NCBI RefSeq assembly: GCF_001314225.1
Contig: NZ_CP012697.1
Coordinates: 2,790,001-2,854,000, forward strand
Length of the DNA stretch: 64,000 nt
Origin: Microbacterium sp. No. 7
GTDB lineage: Bacteria > Actinomycetota > Actinomycetes > Actinomycetales > Microbacteriaceae
Direction: 5' to 3'
The notes under the pieces were generated by a model. That model saw only the letters and a program-made list of their open reading frames with translations, searched no databases and was not told where the DNA came from. Shown here in pieces: positions 53,638-62,311 of the stretch. Every line of letters begins with the position of its first letter. Within the stretch, counting starts at the first letter, position 1. The translations under genes and the position numbers were made by a program.

Positions 53638-55122
53638 TCAGCCCTCGACGACGAGGAACTGGCCCATCATCCCCTGGTCTTCGTGCCACAGCAGGTGGCA
53701 GTGGAACATGTACGGCACGTGCGGGTCGGTGTGGGACCCGAACCGCATGCCCAGCCGCACCGCCGACCCGGGCGGGATGTACACGGTGTCCTTCCATCCG
53801 GAGAGCTCGGGCGGCGGCGCCGCGCCGTCGATCTCGGCGACGACGAACTGCACGTCGTGGATGTGGAAGTTGTGCGGCTGGCTGTGCGCGTTGGTGACGA
53901 ACCAGGTCTCGACGGTGCCGGCGACGACCTCGGCGTCGATCCGGCTCATGTCCATGCGCTGCCCGTTGATGCGGTTGTTGCCGAGCGAGAACGCGCGGGT
54001 CCCGGCCGACTCGGCGAGGTCGATGCGCGGCGGCTCGGCGAGCGCGAGGGGCACCGGCGCCGAGGGCCGCAGGGCCGCGGCGGCACGCAGCAGCAGCACG
54101 TCGAGCTCGTCGTGCGCGCCCGCCAGCACGGCGTCGCGCTCCCGCAGCCCGAGGTCGTGGGCGAAGGAGCGCAGCGCGACCGACTCCCCGGCATCCATCG
54201 TCACGACGATCTCGGCGCGCTCGCCCGGCGTCAGCAGGAGGCGGGCGAGGGATGCCGGCTCTGCCAGCAGTCCGCCGTCGGACGCGATCAGGTCGAAGGG
54301 CCGCCCGTCGGACAGCCCGAAGGCGTAGGTGCGGGCGGTCGAGGCGTTGAGCAGGCGCAGGCGGGTGCGCTGCGCCGTGACCTCGAGCACGGGGCCGGCC
54401 GCGCCGTTGACGAGGACGGTGTCGCCCAGCATGCCGATGTCGGAGCGGTCGGTCTCCACGAGACCGCCCCGGTCGTCGAACGTCTTGTCCTGCACGATGA
54501 CCGGGATGTCGTCGACGCCGTAGGTGCGCGGCAGGTCGAGGGCCGCCTCCTCGTCGTCGTCGATGAGGAACATCCCGCCGAGTCCCCGGTACACGTGCCG
54601 TTCGGTCTCGCCGTGCGGGTGCGGGTGGTACCAGAGCGTCGCGGCCGGCTGGTCGACCGTCCAGGTCGGCGACCACGTGCCGCCCGGTGCGACGGGCTGG
54701 TGCGGGCCTCCGTCGGCCGCCGCGGGCAGCCGCATGCCGTGCCAGTGCAGCGTCGTCGTCTCGGAGAGCTCGTTGCGCACGTCGATGCGCACGGTCTCGC
54801 CACGGCGCGCGCGCAGGGTCGGACCGAGCAGGGGGCCGTTGAGACCCCACGTGTCGGTCTCGCCCTGCGGCACGATGCGCGAGCGGCCCGACCGTGCCAC
54901 GAGCTCGAAGACGCGCGCGCCCTCGTGCGACGTCGACGTGGCGAGCGGCGGGATCGGGAGCGGGGTCGCGAAGGGCACCTCGCCGACGGTGCGCAGCGCC
55001 GTGCGCGGGGAGAGGAGGCTGCAGCCTTCGAGCGCGGCGACGCCCGCCGACGCGACGGCGATGCCCGTGGCGCGCAGCAGGTCGCGGCGGCCGAGGCCGC
55101 GCGCCCGGTCCCGCGGGCTCAC
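53638..55122 (-). CDS. Multicopper oxidase
   Basis: A 494-residue cupredoxin oxidase of the CueO/SufI type. All copper-site motifs are intact: LHWHGMRLP, WYHPHPHG, HNFHIHD and the C-terminal HCHLLWHEDQGMMG. The N-terminus has a twin-arginine-like signal, GRRDLLRATGIAVASAGVAAL, ending near GC, so export to the membrane or cell wall is likely; the cysteine context LEGC is not a canonical lipobox. GTG 55122 overlaps the stop of the small membrane gene (GTGA). Substrate is unknown; copper or metal detoxification is plausible. Confidence 0.93.
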   Translation of the reverse strand: MSPRDRARGLGRRDLLRATGIAVASAGVAALEGCSLLSPRTALRTVGEVPFATPLPIPPLATSTSHEGARVFELVARSGRSRIVPQGETDTWGLNGPLLGPTLRARRGETVRIDVRNELSETTTLHWHGMRLPAAADGGPHQPVAPGGTWSPTWTVDQPAATLWYHPHPHGETERHVYRGLGGMFLIDDDEEAALDLPRTYGVDDIPVIVQDKTFDDRGGLVETDRSDIGMLGDTVLVNGAAGPVLEVTAQRTRLRLLNASTARTYAFGLSDGRPFDLIASDGGLLAEPASLARLLLTPGERAEIVVTMDAGESVALRSFAHDLGLRERDAVLAGAHDELDVLLLRAAAALRPSAPVPLALAEPPRIDLAESAGTRAFSLGNNRINGQRMDMSRIDAEVVAGTVETWFVTNAHSQPHNFHIHDVQFVVAEIDGAAPPPELSGWKDTVYIPPGSAVRLGMRFGSHTDPHVPYMFHCHLLWHEDQGMMGQFLVVEG

Positions 55123-55538
55123 GCGGCGATCTCGTCGCGCTGCCGGAAGGGCAGGTACGCGGCGGCGGCCGCCCCGAGCAGCAGCACGATGCCGAGCGGG
55201 AGGTGCAGCGTGAAGCCGCCCGCGCTGCCGATGAGGAACTGCACGACCTCGAGCACGAGCAGCACGGCGGAGACGCCGATCGCGCGCGCGGGTCCCCCGC
55301 CGGGCTTCCACCACAGCAGCGCCGCGACGATCTGCACCGCGGCGACGGTCATGATGGCCATGCCGTTCGCGTAGTGCAGGTCGAGGGCCCCGTCGCGCCC
55401 CTCCAGGCTCATGCCGGCGAGGATGGGCTGTGCGAAGACGAGCACCGCGTGCACGATCGCCACGGCGGCGAACACACCGCGGAGCGCCGTGCCGCCGCGC
55501 TGTCGACGATCGGTCTCGGTCTCGGCGGGCGCGGTCAT
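55119..55538 (-). CDS. Small four-helix membrane protein
   Basis: A 139-residue membrane protein with four hydrophobic segments at about 20-40, 58-75, 83-102 and 110-130 (LRGVFAAVAIVHAVLVFAQP, MAIMTVAAVQIVAALLWW, AIGVSAVLLVLEVVQFLIG, LHLPLGIVLLLGAAAAAYL). The pattern resembles cytochrome-b561-like or unnamed actinobacterial four-helix proteins, but no heme histidines are obvious. ATG 55538 has GGAGGAG at good spacing. It is the first gene of the oxidase operon and overlaps the oxidase start by GTGA. Confidence 0.78.
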   Translation of the reverse strand: MTAPAETETDRRQRGGTALRGVFAAVAIVHAVLVFAQPILAGMSLEGRDGALDLHYANGMAIMTVAAVQIVAALLWWKPGGGPARAIGVSAVLLVLEVVQFLIGSAGGFTLHLPLGIVLLLGAAAAAYLPFRQRDEIAA

Positions 55539-55568
55539 GAGACTCCTCCACGTAAGTGAACGATGGTA

Positions 55569-55586
55569 CATGTACGATCGTACATG
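55569..55586. promoter_or_regulatory. 18-bp palindromic operator, likely TetR site
   Basis: CATGTACGATCGTACATG is a perfect 18-bp palindrome, 30 nt upstream of the membrane-protein start, next to GTACATGTAC at 55566-55575. Both are unusually AT-balanced for this genome. The TetR regulator of the same operon is the likely binder. Confidence 0.65.
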
Positions 55587-55759
55587 AATTTTCGGCGAAC
55601 GCGAATCGCGATCCCCCGACCCACCCGGCACGACCGATCTCACCCTCGTATGCCGCGAGAGGCATAGAGCCATGCGTAGCGTGATCCACAGCGATCGGCG
55701 ACCGCCTTTGGCTCCGCACCGATCGCCCGCGGCGATCGGCCGACGAGAAGGCGCCACGC

Positions 55760-56869
55760 ATGTCCGCCACTCTTTCCACACCGCCTCCCGCACTCGGCCC
55801 CGTCCGCCAGACCTACGCGCGCCGCGAGGACTTCCCGCCGATCGCACGGGCCTACACCCAGCTCTCGCAGGTGGTGCGCGAGACGGGCCTGCTGCGACGC
55901 ACGCCGTGGTTCTACGGGCTCGTCGGCGCCCTGCTCGCACTCGGCTTCGCGGGGGTCGTCACGGGCGTCGTCCTGCTCGGCGACAGCTGGCTGCAGCTGC
56001 TCATGGCGGGCGCGCTGGGCATCCTCTTCACCCAGGTCGCCTTTCTCGCGCACGAGGCGGCGCACCGCCAGATCCTGGCCTCGGGCCCCGCCAACGACCG
56101 GCTCGCGCGCGTGCTCGCCTCGCTCGTCGGCATCAGCTACTCGTGGTGGGACGCCAAGCACAGCCGCCACCACGCCAACCCCAACAGGGTCGGGAAGGAC
56201 CCCGACATCGAGGTCGACACGATCTCGTTCCTCGACGTCGATGCGGCCGACGCGCGCGGCCTGCGGCGGCTGATCACCCGGCATCAGGGATGGCTGTTCT
56301 TCCCGCTGCTCACCCTCGAGGGGCTCAATCTCACCTATCTCGGCCTCCGTCATCTCGTGACGGCGCGGCGGGTGACGGGCCGATGGGCGGAGCTGGGCAT
56401 GATCGCCGCCCGGTTCGCGCTGCTCCTCGTGCCGCTCTTCTGGTTCCTCCCGCCCGGCCTGGCGATCGCGTTCGTCGGCGTCATGTACGCCGTGTTCGGC
56501 GTGTACATGGGGGCGTCGTTCGCGCCGAATCACAAGGGCATGCCGGTGATCGACCCCGACGCGAGGCTCGACTTCTTCTCGAAGCAGGTGCGCACGTCGC
56601 GCAACATCCGCGGCGGCTGGTGGGCGACGTGGCTCATGGGCGGCCTGAACCACCAGATCGAGCACCACCTCTTCCCCAGCATGTCGCGCCTGCACCTCGC
56701 CAAGACCCGCGAGATCGTCCGCGAGTTCTGCGCGAGCAACGACGTGCCGTACACCGAGACCTCCCTGTGGCGCTCGTACGCGATCGTGATCGACTATCTC
56801 AACCGCGTCGGGCTCGCGGCGCGCGACCCGTTCGACTGCCCGCTCGTCAGCCAGTATCGGCGCGCGTGA
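55760..56869 (+). CDS. Membrane fatty-acid desaturase
   Basis: A 369-residue desaturase with the three histidine boxes HEAAHRQ (about 97-103), HSRHH (about 133-137) and HQIEHHLFP (about 298-306), and four or more membrane segments (YGLVGALLALGFAGVVTGVVLL, LLMAGALGILFTQVAFLAH and others). The QIEHHLFP form is typical of front-end or linoleoyl-type desaturases. It inserts a double bond in membrane fatty acids and may adjust fluidity. ATG 55760 has GAGAAGG upstream; TAGCGT at 55675-55680 is a possible -10. It is divergent from the oxidase operon. Confidence 0.93.
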   Translation: MSATLSTPPPALGPVRQTYARREDFPPIARAYTQLSQVVRETGLLRRTPWFYGLVGALLALGFAGVVTGVVLLGDSWLQLLMAGALGILFTQVAFLAHEAAHRQILASGPANDRLARVLASLVGISYSWWDAKHSRHHANPNRVGKDPDIEVDTISFLDVDAADARGLRRLITRHQGWLFFPLLTLEGLNLTYLGLRHLVTARRVTGRWAELGMIAARFALLLVPLFWFLPPGLAIAFVGVMYAVFGVYMGASFAPNHKGMPVIDPDARLDFFSKQVRTSRNIRGGWWATWLMGGLNHQIEHHLFPSMSRLHLAKTREIVREFCASNDVPYTETSLWRSYAIVIDYLNRVGLAARDPFDCPLVSQYRRA

Positions 56870-56895
56870 TCGTCGCGGAGTAGAGTGGGCAAATT

Positions 56896-56919
56896 GGTAT
56901 CAGCATTCGATCTGATACC
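56896..56919. promoter_or_regulatory. Inverted repeat GGTATCAG-N8-CTGATACC
   Basis: Perfect 8-bp arms (56896-56903 and 56912-56919) with an 8-nt spacer lie 25 nt before ATG 56945. The arm sequence is AT-rich for this genome, consistent with a GntR-, TetR- or IclR-type operator. No candidate regulator gene is adjacent. Confidence 0.6.
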
Positions 56920-56944
56920 GCCGCGCGAGAGCAAGGAGACAAGG

Positions 56945-57988
56945 ATGCCGGACACCGTGTCGAGCGAACGCACCTCGAAGATGGCGTGGGCCCGGCCCGG
57001 CGTCGAGACCGTGCTGCCGGGCGTGCACCGCATCGCCCTCCCGCTCCCCTTCGACGCCCTCACGGCCGTCAACGTGTACGTGCTGGAGACGGCCGACGGG
57101 CTCCTGATGGTGGACGGCGGCTGGGCCGTGCCGGAGGGGCGCCGACAGCTCGAGGAGTCGTTGGGCGACATCGGGTTCGCCGTCGCCGACATCGCCGAGA
57201 TCCTCGTGACGCACATGCATCGCGATCACTACACGCTCGGCTCCGTGCTGCGCGACGAGCTCGGCTGCGTGCTCCGGCTCGGGGCGCCCGAGTCGGAGAA
57301 CCTCGCGGCGCTCGGCACCGATCCGAAGGGCGGATCCGCGCAGTACGCGATGCTGCGCGAGGCCGGCGCCGACGTGCTCGTCGACGCGTGGCACGAGTGG
57401 CTCGACTCCCAGCCCGACGACGCCAGCCACTACGCGACGCCGTCGGCCTGGATCGCGGACGGCGACGTCATCGACCGCGGCGGCGTGCGGCTGCGCGCGG
57501 TGCTGACCCCGGGCCACACGCGCGGTCACGTCGTGTTCGTCGACGAGGAGCGCGGACTGCTGTTCTCGGGCGATCACGTGCTGCCCACGATCACCCCCTC
57601 GGTGGGATTCGAGCCCGTGCGCGACCGGCTCGCCCTGCGCGCGTTCCTCGCATCGCTCACGAAGGTGGCCGAGCTCGGCGACCTCTCGCTCATGCCCGCG
57701 CACGGCCCCGTGGGCATGAGCAGCGGCGAGCGCATCGCCGCACTGATCGCGCACCACGACGAGCGGCTGCGCGCCACGCTGGCCCAGGTCGACGACGGCG
57801 AGACGGCGTTCAAGGTCGCCTCCGACCTGAAGTGGACACGGCGCGAGCACGCGCACAGCGACCTCGAGCCCTACAGCCGGGCGCTCGCCGTGATGGAGAC
57901 CGAGTATCACCTCGAGCTGCTGCAGGACCGCGGCCTCGTGAGCAGCCGCATGGTCGGCGGCGTGCGGTTCTACTACCGCACCGCGTAG
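56945..57988 (+). CDS. Metallo-beta-lactamase-fold hydrolase
   Basis: A 347-residue MBL hydrolase. The metal motif THMHRDHYTLG lies at about 92-102, then LTPGHTRGHVVFVD, LFSGDHVLPT and the C-terminal winged-helix-like ERRREHAHSDLEPY-type region, which is typical of MBL proteins linked to acyl-CoA or ring catabolism. ATG 56945 has AAGGAGACAAGG in front. It converges on the catabolic operon, and the operator-like repeat upstream suggests it is induced separately. Possible role as lactone or thioester hydrolase is inference. Confidence 0.85.
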   Translation: MPDTVSSERTSKMAWARPGVETVLPGVHRIALPLPFDALTAVNVYVLETADGLLMVDGGWAVPEGRRQLEESLGDIGFAVADIAEILVTHMHRDHYTLGSVLRDELGCVLRLGAPESENLAALGTDPKGGSAQYAMLREAGADVLVDAWHEWLDSQPDDASHYATPSAWIADGDVIDRGGVRLRAVLTPGHTRGHVVFVDEERGLLFSGDHVLPTITPSVGFEPVRDRLALRAFLASLTKVAELGDLSLMPAHGPVGMSSGERIAALIAHHDERLRATLAQVDDGETAFKVASDLKWTRREHAHSDLEPYSRALAVMETEYHLELLQDRGLVSSRMVGGVRFYYRTA

Positions 57989-58023
57989 GCGCTCCGCGCC
58001 CTCGCGGGCGCCGGGCTCCCCTG

Positions 58024-58776
58024 CTACTGCGCCCCGACCTTGATGGCCTGTCCCGTGATGTTCCGCGCGTCGGTCGAGGCGAGGAAGGCGATGAGGTCGG
58101 CGACCTCGTCGGGCGTGCCGTCGGCGTCGAAGAGCCGCTTCGACCGGTAGGCGTCGACGTACTCGTCGGCGACGCCCGCGGTCAGCCTCTCGTTCCAGAT
58201 GAGCCCCGGCATGACGGCGTTCACGCGGATGCGGTCGCGCGCGCCCTCCGCGGCGAGCGCGGCGGTGAGCCCCAGCACGCCGCCCTTCGCAGCGGCATAG
58301 GCGACCTCGCCGAACGGGGCCGGATTCTGCGCCGCGAGCGAGGAGATGTTCACGATCGCCGCGGCGTCGGACCGCTGCAGCAGCGGCCACGCGGCGCGTG
58401 CGTGCAGGTAGTGCGACGTGAGCGACGTGTCGAGCACGGTCCGCCAGGTGTCGAGCGGCGTGTGCGGCCACTCGGCGAGGATGTTGAGCCCCACGCTGTT
58501 GACGAGCACGTCGAGCCGGCCGTACCGCTCTGCGACGGCGTCGACGAGCGCCGTGACGGCCTGCTCGTCGCCGGCGTCGCCGGCGATCGCGAGCACGCGT
58601 TCGGCGCCGTGCGCCGAGACCAGCTCGTCCTCGAGGGCGCGCAGCCGCTTCGGGTTGCGGTCCGAGACGGCGACGGCGGCGCCCTCCTGCATGAAGCGGC
58701 GCACGACCGACGAGCCGATGCCGACCCCGGCCGCCGCGTTGACGAGCACGATCCGTCCGCGGAATCGTTCGGTCAT
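58024..58776 (-). CDS. Short-chain dehydrogenase/reductase
   Basis: A 250-residue SDR. Catalytic motifs are VNISSLAAQ (Ser) and AYAAAKGG (Tyr-xxx-Lys), and LDVLVNSVG is the NNAG-type element. The N-terminal cofactor loop reads VLVNAAAGVGIGSSV, so the usual TGxxxGIG starts with NAAAG; the loop is atypical but still Gly-rich. ATG 58776 overlaps the monooxygenase stop (ATGA). Likely oxidises or reduces an intermediate of the operon. Last gene of the minus-strand run. Confidence 0.85.
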   Translation of the reverse strand: MTERFRGRIVLVNAAAGVGIGSSVVRRFMQEGAAVAVSDRNPKRLRALEDELVSAHGAERVLAIAGDAGDEQAVTALVDAVAERYGRLDVLVNSVGLNILAEWPHTPLDTWRTVLDTSLTSHYLHARAAWPLLQRSDAAAIVNISSLAAQNPAPFGEVAYAAAKGGVLGLTAALAAEGARDRIRVNAVMPGLIWNERLTAGVADEYVDAYRSKRLFDADGTPDEVADLIAFLASTDARNITGQAIKVGAQ

Positions 58777-60716
58777 GTCCCTGCCTCCATCTCGTGTCCG
58801 GCGGCATCGCGCAGCACGAAGTCGCCGGCGCGCGCCCTGTTGGTCATCCTCCACCAGTCGATCACGCGCCACGGGTTGGCGACGACGACGCGGCCCCGGG
58901 AGTTGCGGTAGTAGGTGTCGAAGCCCTTCGCGGTCCAGATCATGCGCTCGTGCGCCTCGTCGACCCGCCGGTTGTAGTCGGCGGTGACGTCGCCCCGCAC
59001 CTCGGCGACGGTCGCGCCGGCGGCGAACATCTGCTCCAGGAGGCTCAGGACGTAGCGCATCTGGCTCTCGAGATAGAAGATCAGGCTGCCGCCGTGCCCG
59101 GCCTGCGTGTTCGGTCCGTAGAGCGTGAAGAGGTTCGGGAAGCCGGGCGCGGCCGTGCCGATGTACGACCTCGCGTCGTCGCCCCACTGCTCGCGCAGCG
59201 TCACGCCGCCGCGGCCGACGACCTCGAACGATGCGAGGAAGTGCGCGACGTCGAAGCCCGTCGCGAAGACGAGGGCGTCGAGCTCGATCCGCCGTCCGTC
59301 CGTGAGCACGACTCCGCCCCCGGTCACCTCGCTGATCGCATCGGTCACGAGTTCGACGTTGTCCCGCCGCAGCGTGCGGTACCAGCCGTTGTCGAGCAGG
59401 ATGCGCTTGCCGAAGGGCGGATAGGGCGGCGTGACCTTCTCGATGAGCTCCGGGAACCCCTCCAGCTCCGACTCGATGTACCGGGTGAAGAAACGGCGAT
59501 GGCCGTCGTTCTGCGCATTGAGCGACCGCTCGGGGTGCGGCCAGCCGGGGTCCTTCTGCAGCGCGGGATAGAGGGTGTCGTTGAGCACCCAGGAGAGCCG
59601 CTGACGGTACCAGCTGCGGTAGAGCGGCACCTCGGCCAGCAGGAACCGCACCGAGTCGGGCACGGGCGTGCGGAACTTCTCGAACGGGGCGACCCAGTGC
59701 GCCGAACGCTGGAACAGCGTGAGCGACGCGACCTCGGGAGCGATCGCGGGCACGACCTGCATGGCGCTCGCGCCGTTGCCGATGACGCCGACGCGCTTGC
59801 CGCGCACGTCGAAGCCCTCGGGCCACTCGGCGGTGTGCGTCGTCGGTCCGGCGAAGCTGTCGATGCCCGGGACGGACGGCGTCTTGGGCGTGCCGAACGC
59901 GCCGACGCCGCTGATCACGATGTTCGCCTCGACCGACGCGCGCACGCCGTGCTGCTCGATCTCGACCGTCCACCGCTGCGTCTCGTCGCTCCATCGCGCC
60001 GCGAGGACGCGCGTGCCGTAGCGCGTGACGGCATTCATGTCCCAGTCGCCGGCGACCTTCTCCAGGTAGGCGAACAGCTCGTCCCGCGTGGCGTAGTAGT
60101 AGGGCCAGTCGTAGGGCGCATCGGCGAACGAGTAGAGATGGCTCGGCACGTCGACGCCGCATCCCGGATACCGGTTGATCCACCACGTGCCGCCCGGCCG
60201 CTCGCTCGCCTCGAAGACCGTGACGGCGATGCCGGCCCGGCGCAGCTCGCGCGCCGCGAGCATGCCCGAGATGCCCGCGCCGACGACGATCGCCGAGAAC
60301 CCCGGCGGGGCCGCGGCGGGACGGGCCTCGGGCTCGACGAGCCCCGCGAACGCCGCGAGGTCCTCGGCGATCATCGGCCCGTACTCGTCGGGCACGTGCT
60401 CCCCCATCGCGACGCTGAGCATGCGGGTGAGCAGGGCCTCGTCGGGCTCGGGGATCGCCGGCGCGCGGCCGGCGCGCCACGCGATGATCGCCTCGGCCGC
60501 GGCATCCTTGATCTCCCGCTGCACCTCGTCGGACAGGCCTCCCGAGTCGTTCTCGCTCAGCCCCTTGCCGCGCGTGGGCGCATAGGGCTCGGCGAGCCAC
60601 GAGAGCTCGCCGGTCAGCTGCACGAGCACCATGAGCAGCGTCGGCACGTTGGCGTCGGCGACGGCGCGGCGGATCGTCGCGTCGAAGTCGACGGCCAGGG
60701 GGGTCCCGTCGGCCAC
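58773..60716 (-). CDS. Baeyer-Villiger monooxygenase (HAPMO-like)
   Basis: A 647-residue flavoprotein that would insert oxygen into a ketone to give an ester or lactone. The FAD loop IVVGAGISGMLAAREL is at about 143-158, the BVMO fingerprint FAGPTTHTAEWP (FxGxxxHxxxWP) follows near residue 300, and VGVIGNGASAMQ is the NADPH loop. An N-terminal extension of about 135 residues precedes the FAD domain, as in 4-hydroxyacetophenone monooxygenase. Start GTG 60716 overlaps the ligase region by 4 bases. It sits between the ligase and an SDR in one operon. Confidence 0.92.
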   Translation of the reverse strand: MADGTPLAVDFDATIRRAVADANVPTLLMVLVQLTGELSWLAEPYAPTRGKGLSENDSGGLSDEVQREIKDAAAEAIIAWRAGRAPAIPEPDEALLTRMLSVAMGEHVPDEYGPMIAEDLAAFAGLVEPEARPAAAPPGFSAIVVGAGISGMLAARELRRAGIAVTVFEASERPGGTWWINRYPGCGVDVPSHLYSFADAPYDWPYYYATRDELFAYLEKVAGDWDMNAVTRYGTRVLAARWSDETQRWTVEIEQHGVRASVEANIVISGVGAFGTPKTPSVPGIDSFAGPTTHTAEWPEGFDVRGKRVGVIGNGASAMQVVPAIAPEVASLTLFQRSAHWVAPFEKFRTPVPDSVRFLLAEVPLYRSWYRQRLSWVLNDTLYPALQKDPGWPHPERSLNAQNDGHRRFFTRYIESELEGFPELIEKVTPPYPPFGKRILLDNGWYRTLRRDNVELVTDAISEVTGGGVVLTDGRRIELDALVFATGFDVAHFLASFEVVGRGGVTLREQWGDDARSYIGTAAPGFPNLFTLYGPNTQAGHGGSLIFYLESQMRYVLSLLEQMFAAGATVAEVRGDVTADYNRRVDEAHERMIWTAKGFDTYYRNSRGRVVVANPWRVIDWWRMTNRARAGDFVLRDAAGHEMEAGT

Positions 60717-60718
60717 GA

Positions 60719-62311
60719 TCAGCCGCCGACCCGCCGCTGCTGGCCCTGCCAATAGCGCTCGCGAATCTCGCGGTGCAGGATCTTGCCGGTGCCCGTCTTC
60801 GGCAGCTCGTCGACGAACTCGACCGATCGGGGCCGCTTGTAGGCCGCCAGGGCGCCGAGGCACACCCGGTCGATCTCCTCGAGCGTGAGCTCATGGCCGG
60901 GCTTGAGGGAGACGACCGCGTGGATCGTCTCGCCCCACTGCGCGCTGGGGATGCCCACGACGGCGACCTCGTGCACCGCCTCGATCGTGTAGATCACGTT
61001 CTCGACCTCGGTGGGATAGACGTTGAAGCCCCCCGAGACGATCATGTTCTTCTTGCGGTCGACGATCGTGAGGAAGCCGTCGATCAGCTGGCCGACATCG
61101 CCCGTCGAGATCCAGCCGCCGGGGAGGATCGTCTTCGCGGTCTCGTCGGGCAGGTTCCAGTAGCCGACCATGCCCGCGTCGCCCCGCACCTGGAGCTCTC
61201 CCGGGTCGCCGACGGCGACGGGCTCCTCGTCGTCGTCGACGAGGCGGTAGTCGACATAGGGGCTGACGTGCCCCGCCGACGCGAGCCGGCGGGGTGCGGG
61301 CAGCGCGGGGTCGAACACGTGATCGCTCATCGACAGCGACGCGTTGTAGGGCATCTCGGTGAGGCCGTAGTACTGGATGAAGACGGGGCCGAACGCGGCA
61401 ATCGCCCGCGCGAGGCGATCCGGGGCGATCGCCGACCCGCCGTAGATCACGGTGCGCACGGCCGAGAGGTCGGGCTTCCGCTCGTCGACGACGGGGAGCA
61501 GCATGTTGATCATCGTCGGGACCAGGGGCAGCACGGTCGCGCCGGTCCGCTCCACGACGGAGAGGTACTCGGCGGGCGAGAACTCGCCGAGCGCGAGATG
61601 GCTCGCGCCCTTCAGGAAGTAGACCATCATGGCGTATCCGCTCAGGTGCGTCACGGGCGCGACGTGGACGAGCCTGTCGTCGGCGCTCGCGTCGGGCAGC
61701 TCGGCGGCGATGTTGCGCAGGATCGCCAGAAGGCTGCGATGCGAGTGCATCACGCCCTTCGGGCGGCCGCTGGTTCCCGACGTGTACGGCATCCACACGA
61801 GGTCGCTCGGACGGATGTCGACGTCGTCGGCCTCGACGTCGCCGACGAGCTCGCTGAAGTGCCGCACGCCCTCGACGCGGTCGAGGCACACGACCACGCC
61901 CTCGAAGCCGGCGAGCTCGGGGAGCAGATCGTGGGCGCGCTCACCGTCGATGATCACGAGGCTCGCACCGCAGTCGGAGATGATCTCGGTCACCTCTCGG
62001 GCGTGCAGGCGGTAGCTCAGCGCGACACGGACGAACCCGCCGATCGCGAGGGCGTGATCGATCGTGAAGCACTCGGAGCGGTTCTTGGTGAGCACGACGA
62101 CGCGATCGCCCTTGCGGATGCCGGCCGCGTCGATCCCCGAGACGAGCCGGCGCGCGGCACGCCCCAGCTCGGCGTACGTCGTCACCGACCCGTCGAGCTC
62201 GAAGACGGCCGGGCGGTCGGCGAACTCCACGTATCCGCGGCGGAACACCGACGCGATCGTGGGAGAGAACTCGGGGTTCCACGCCGCCGATGCGACCTCG
62301 CCGTTCGTCAT
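60719..62311 (-). CDS. AMP-forming acyl-CoA ligase
   Basis: A 530-residue acyl- or aryl-CoA ligase that activates a carboxylic acid with ATP and CoA. Motifs are MPYTSGTSGRPKGVMHSH (P-loop-like A3), FIQYYGLTEMPYNASLS, GDVGQLIDGFLTIVDRKKNM and the lysine region PKTGTGKILHREI near the end. The substrate pocket is not diagnostic; it may take a medium-chain, cyclic or aromatic acid. ATG 62311 overlaps the next SDR stop (ATGA), so the operon is tightly coupled. Confidence 0.93.
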   Translation of the reverse strand: MTNGEVASAAWNPEFSPTIASVFRRGYVEFADRPAVFELDGSVTTYAELGRAARRLVSGIDAAGIRKGDRVVVLTKNRSECFTIDHALAIGGFVRVALSYRLHAREVTEIISDCGASLVIIDGERAHDLLPELAGFEGVVVCLDRVEGVRHFSELVGDVEADDVDIRPSDLVWMPYTSGTSGRPKGVMHSHRSLLAILRNIAAELPDASADDRLVHVAPVTHLSGYAMMVYFLKGASHLALGEFSPAEYLSVVERTGATVLPLVPTMINMLLPVVDERKPDLSAVRTVIYGGSAIAPDRLARAIAAFGPVFIQYYGLTEMPYNASLSMSDHVFDPALPAPRRLASAGHVSPYVDYRLVDDDEEPVAVGDPGELQVRGDAGMVGYWNLPDETAKTILPGGWISTGDVGQLIDGFLTIVDRKKNMIVSGGFNVYPTEVENVIYTIEAVHEVAVVGIPSAQWGETIHAVVSLKPGHELTLEEIDRVCLGALAAYKRPRSVEFVDELPKTGTGKILHREIRERYWQGQQRRVGG

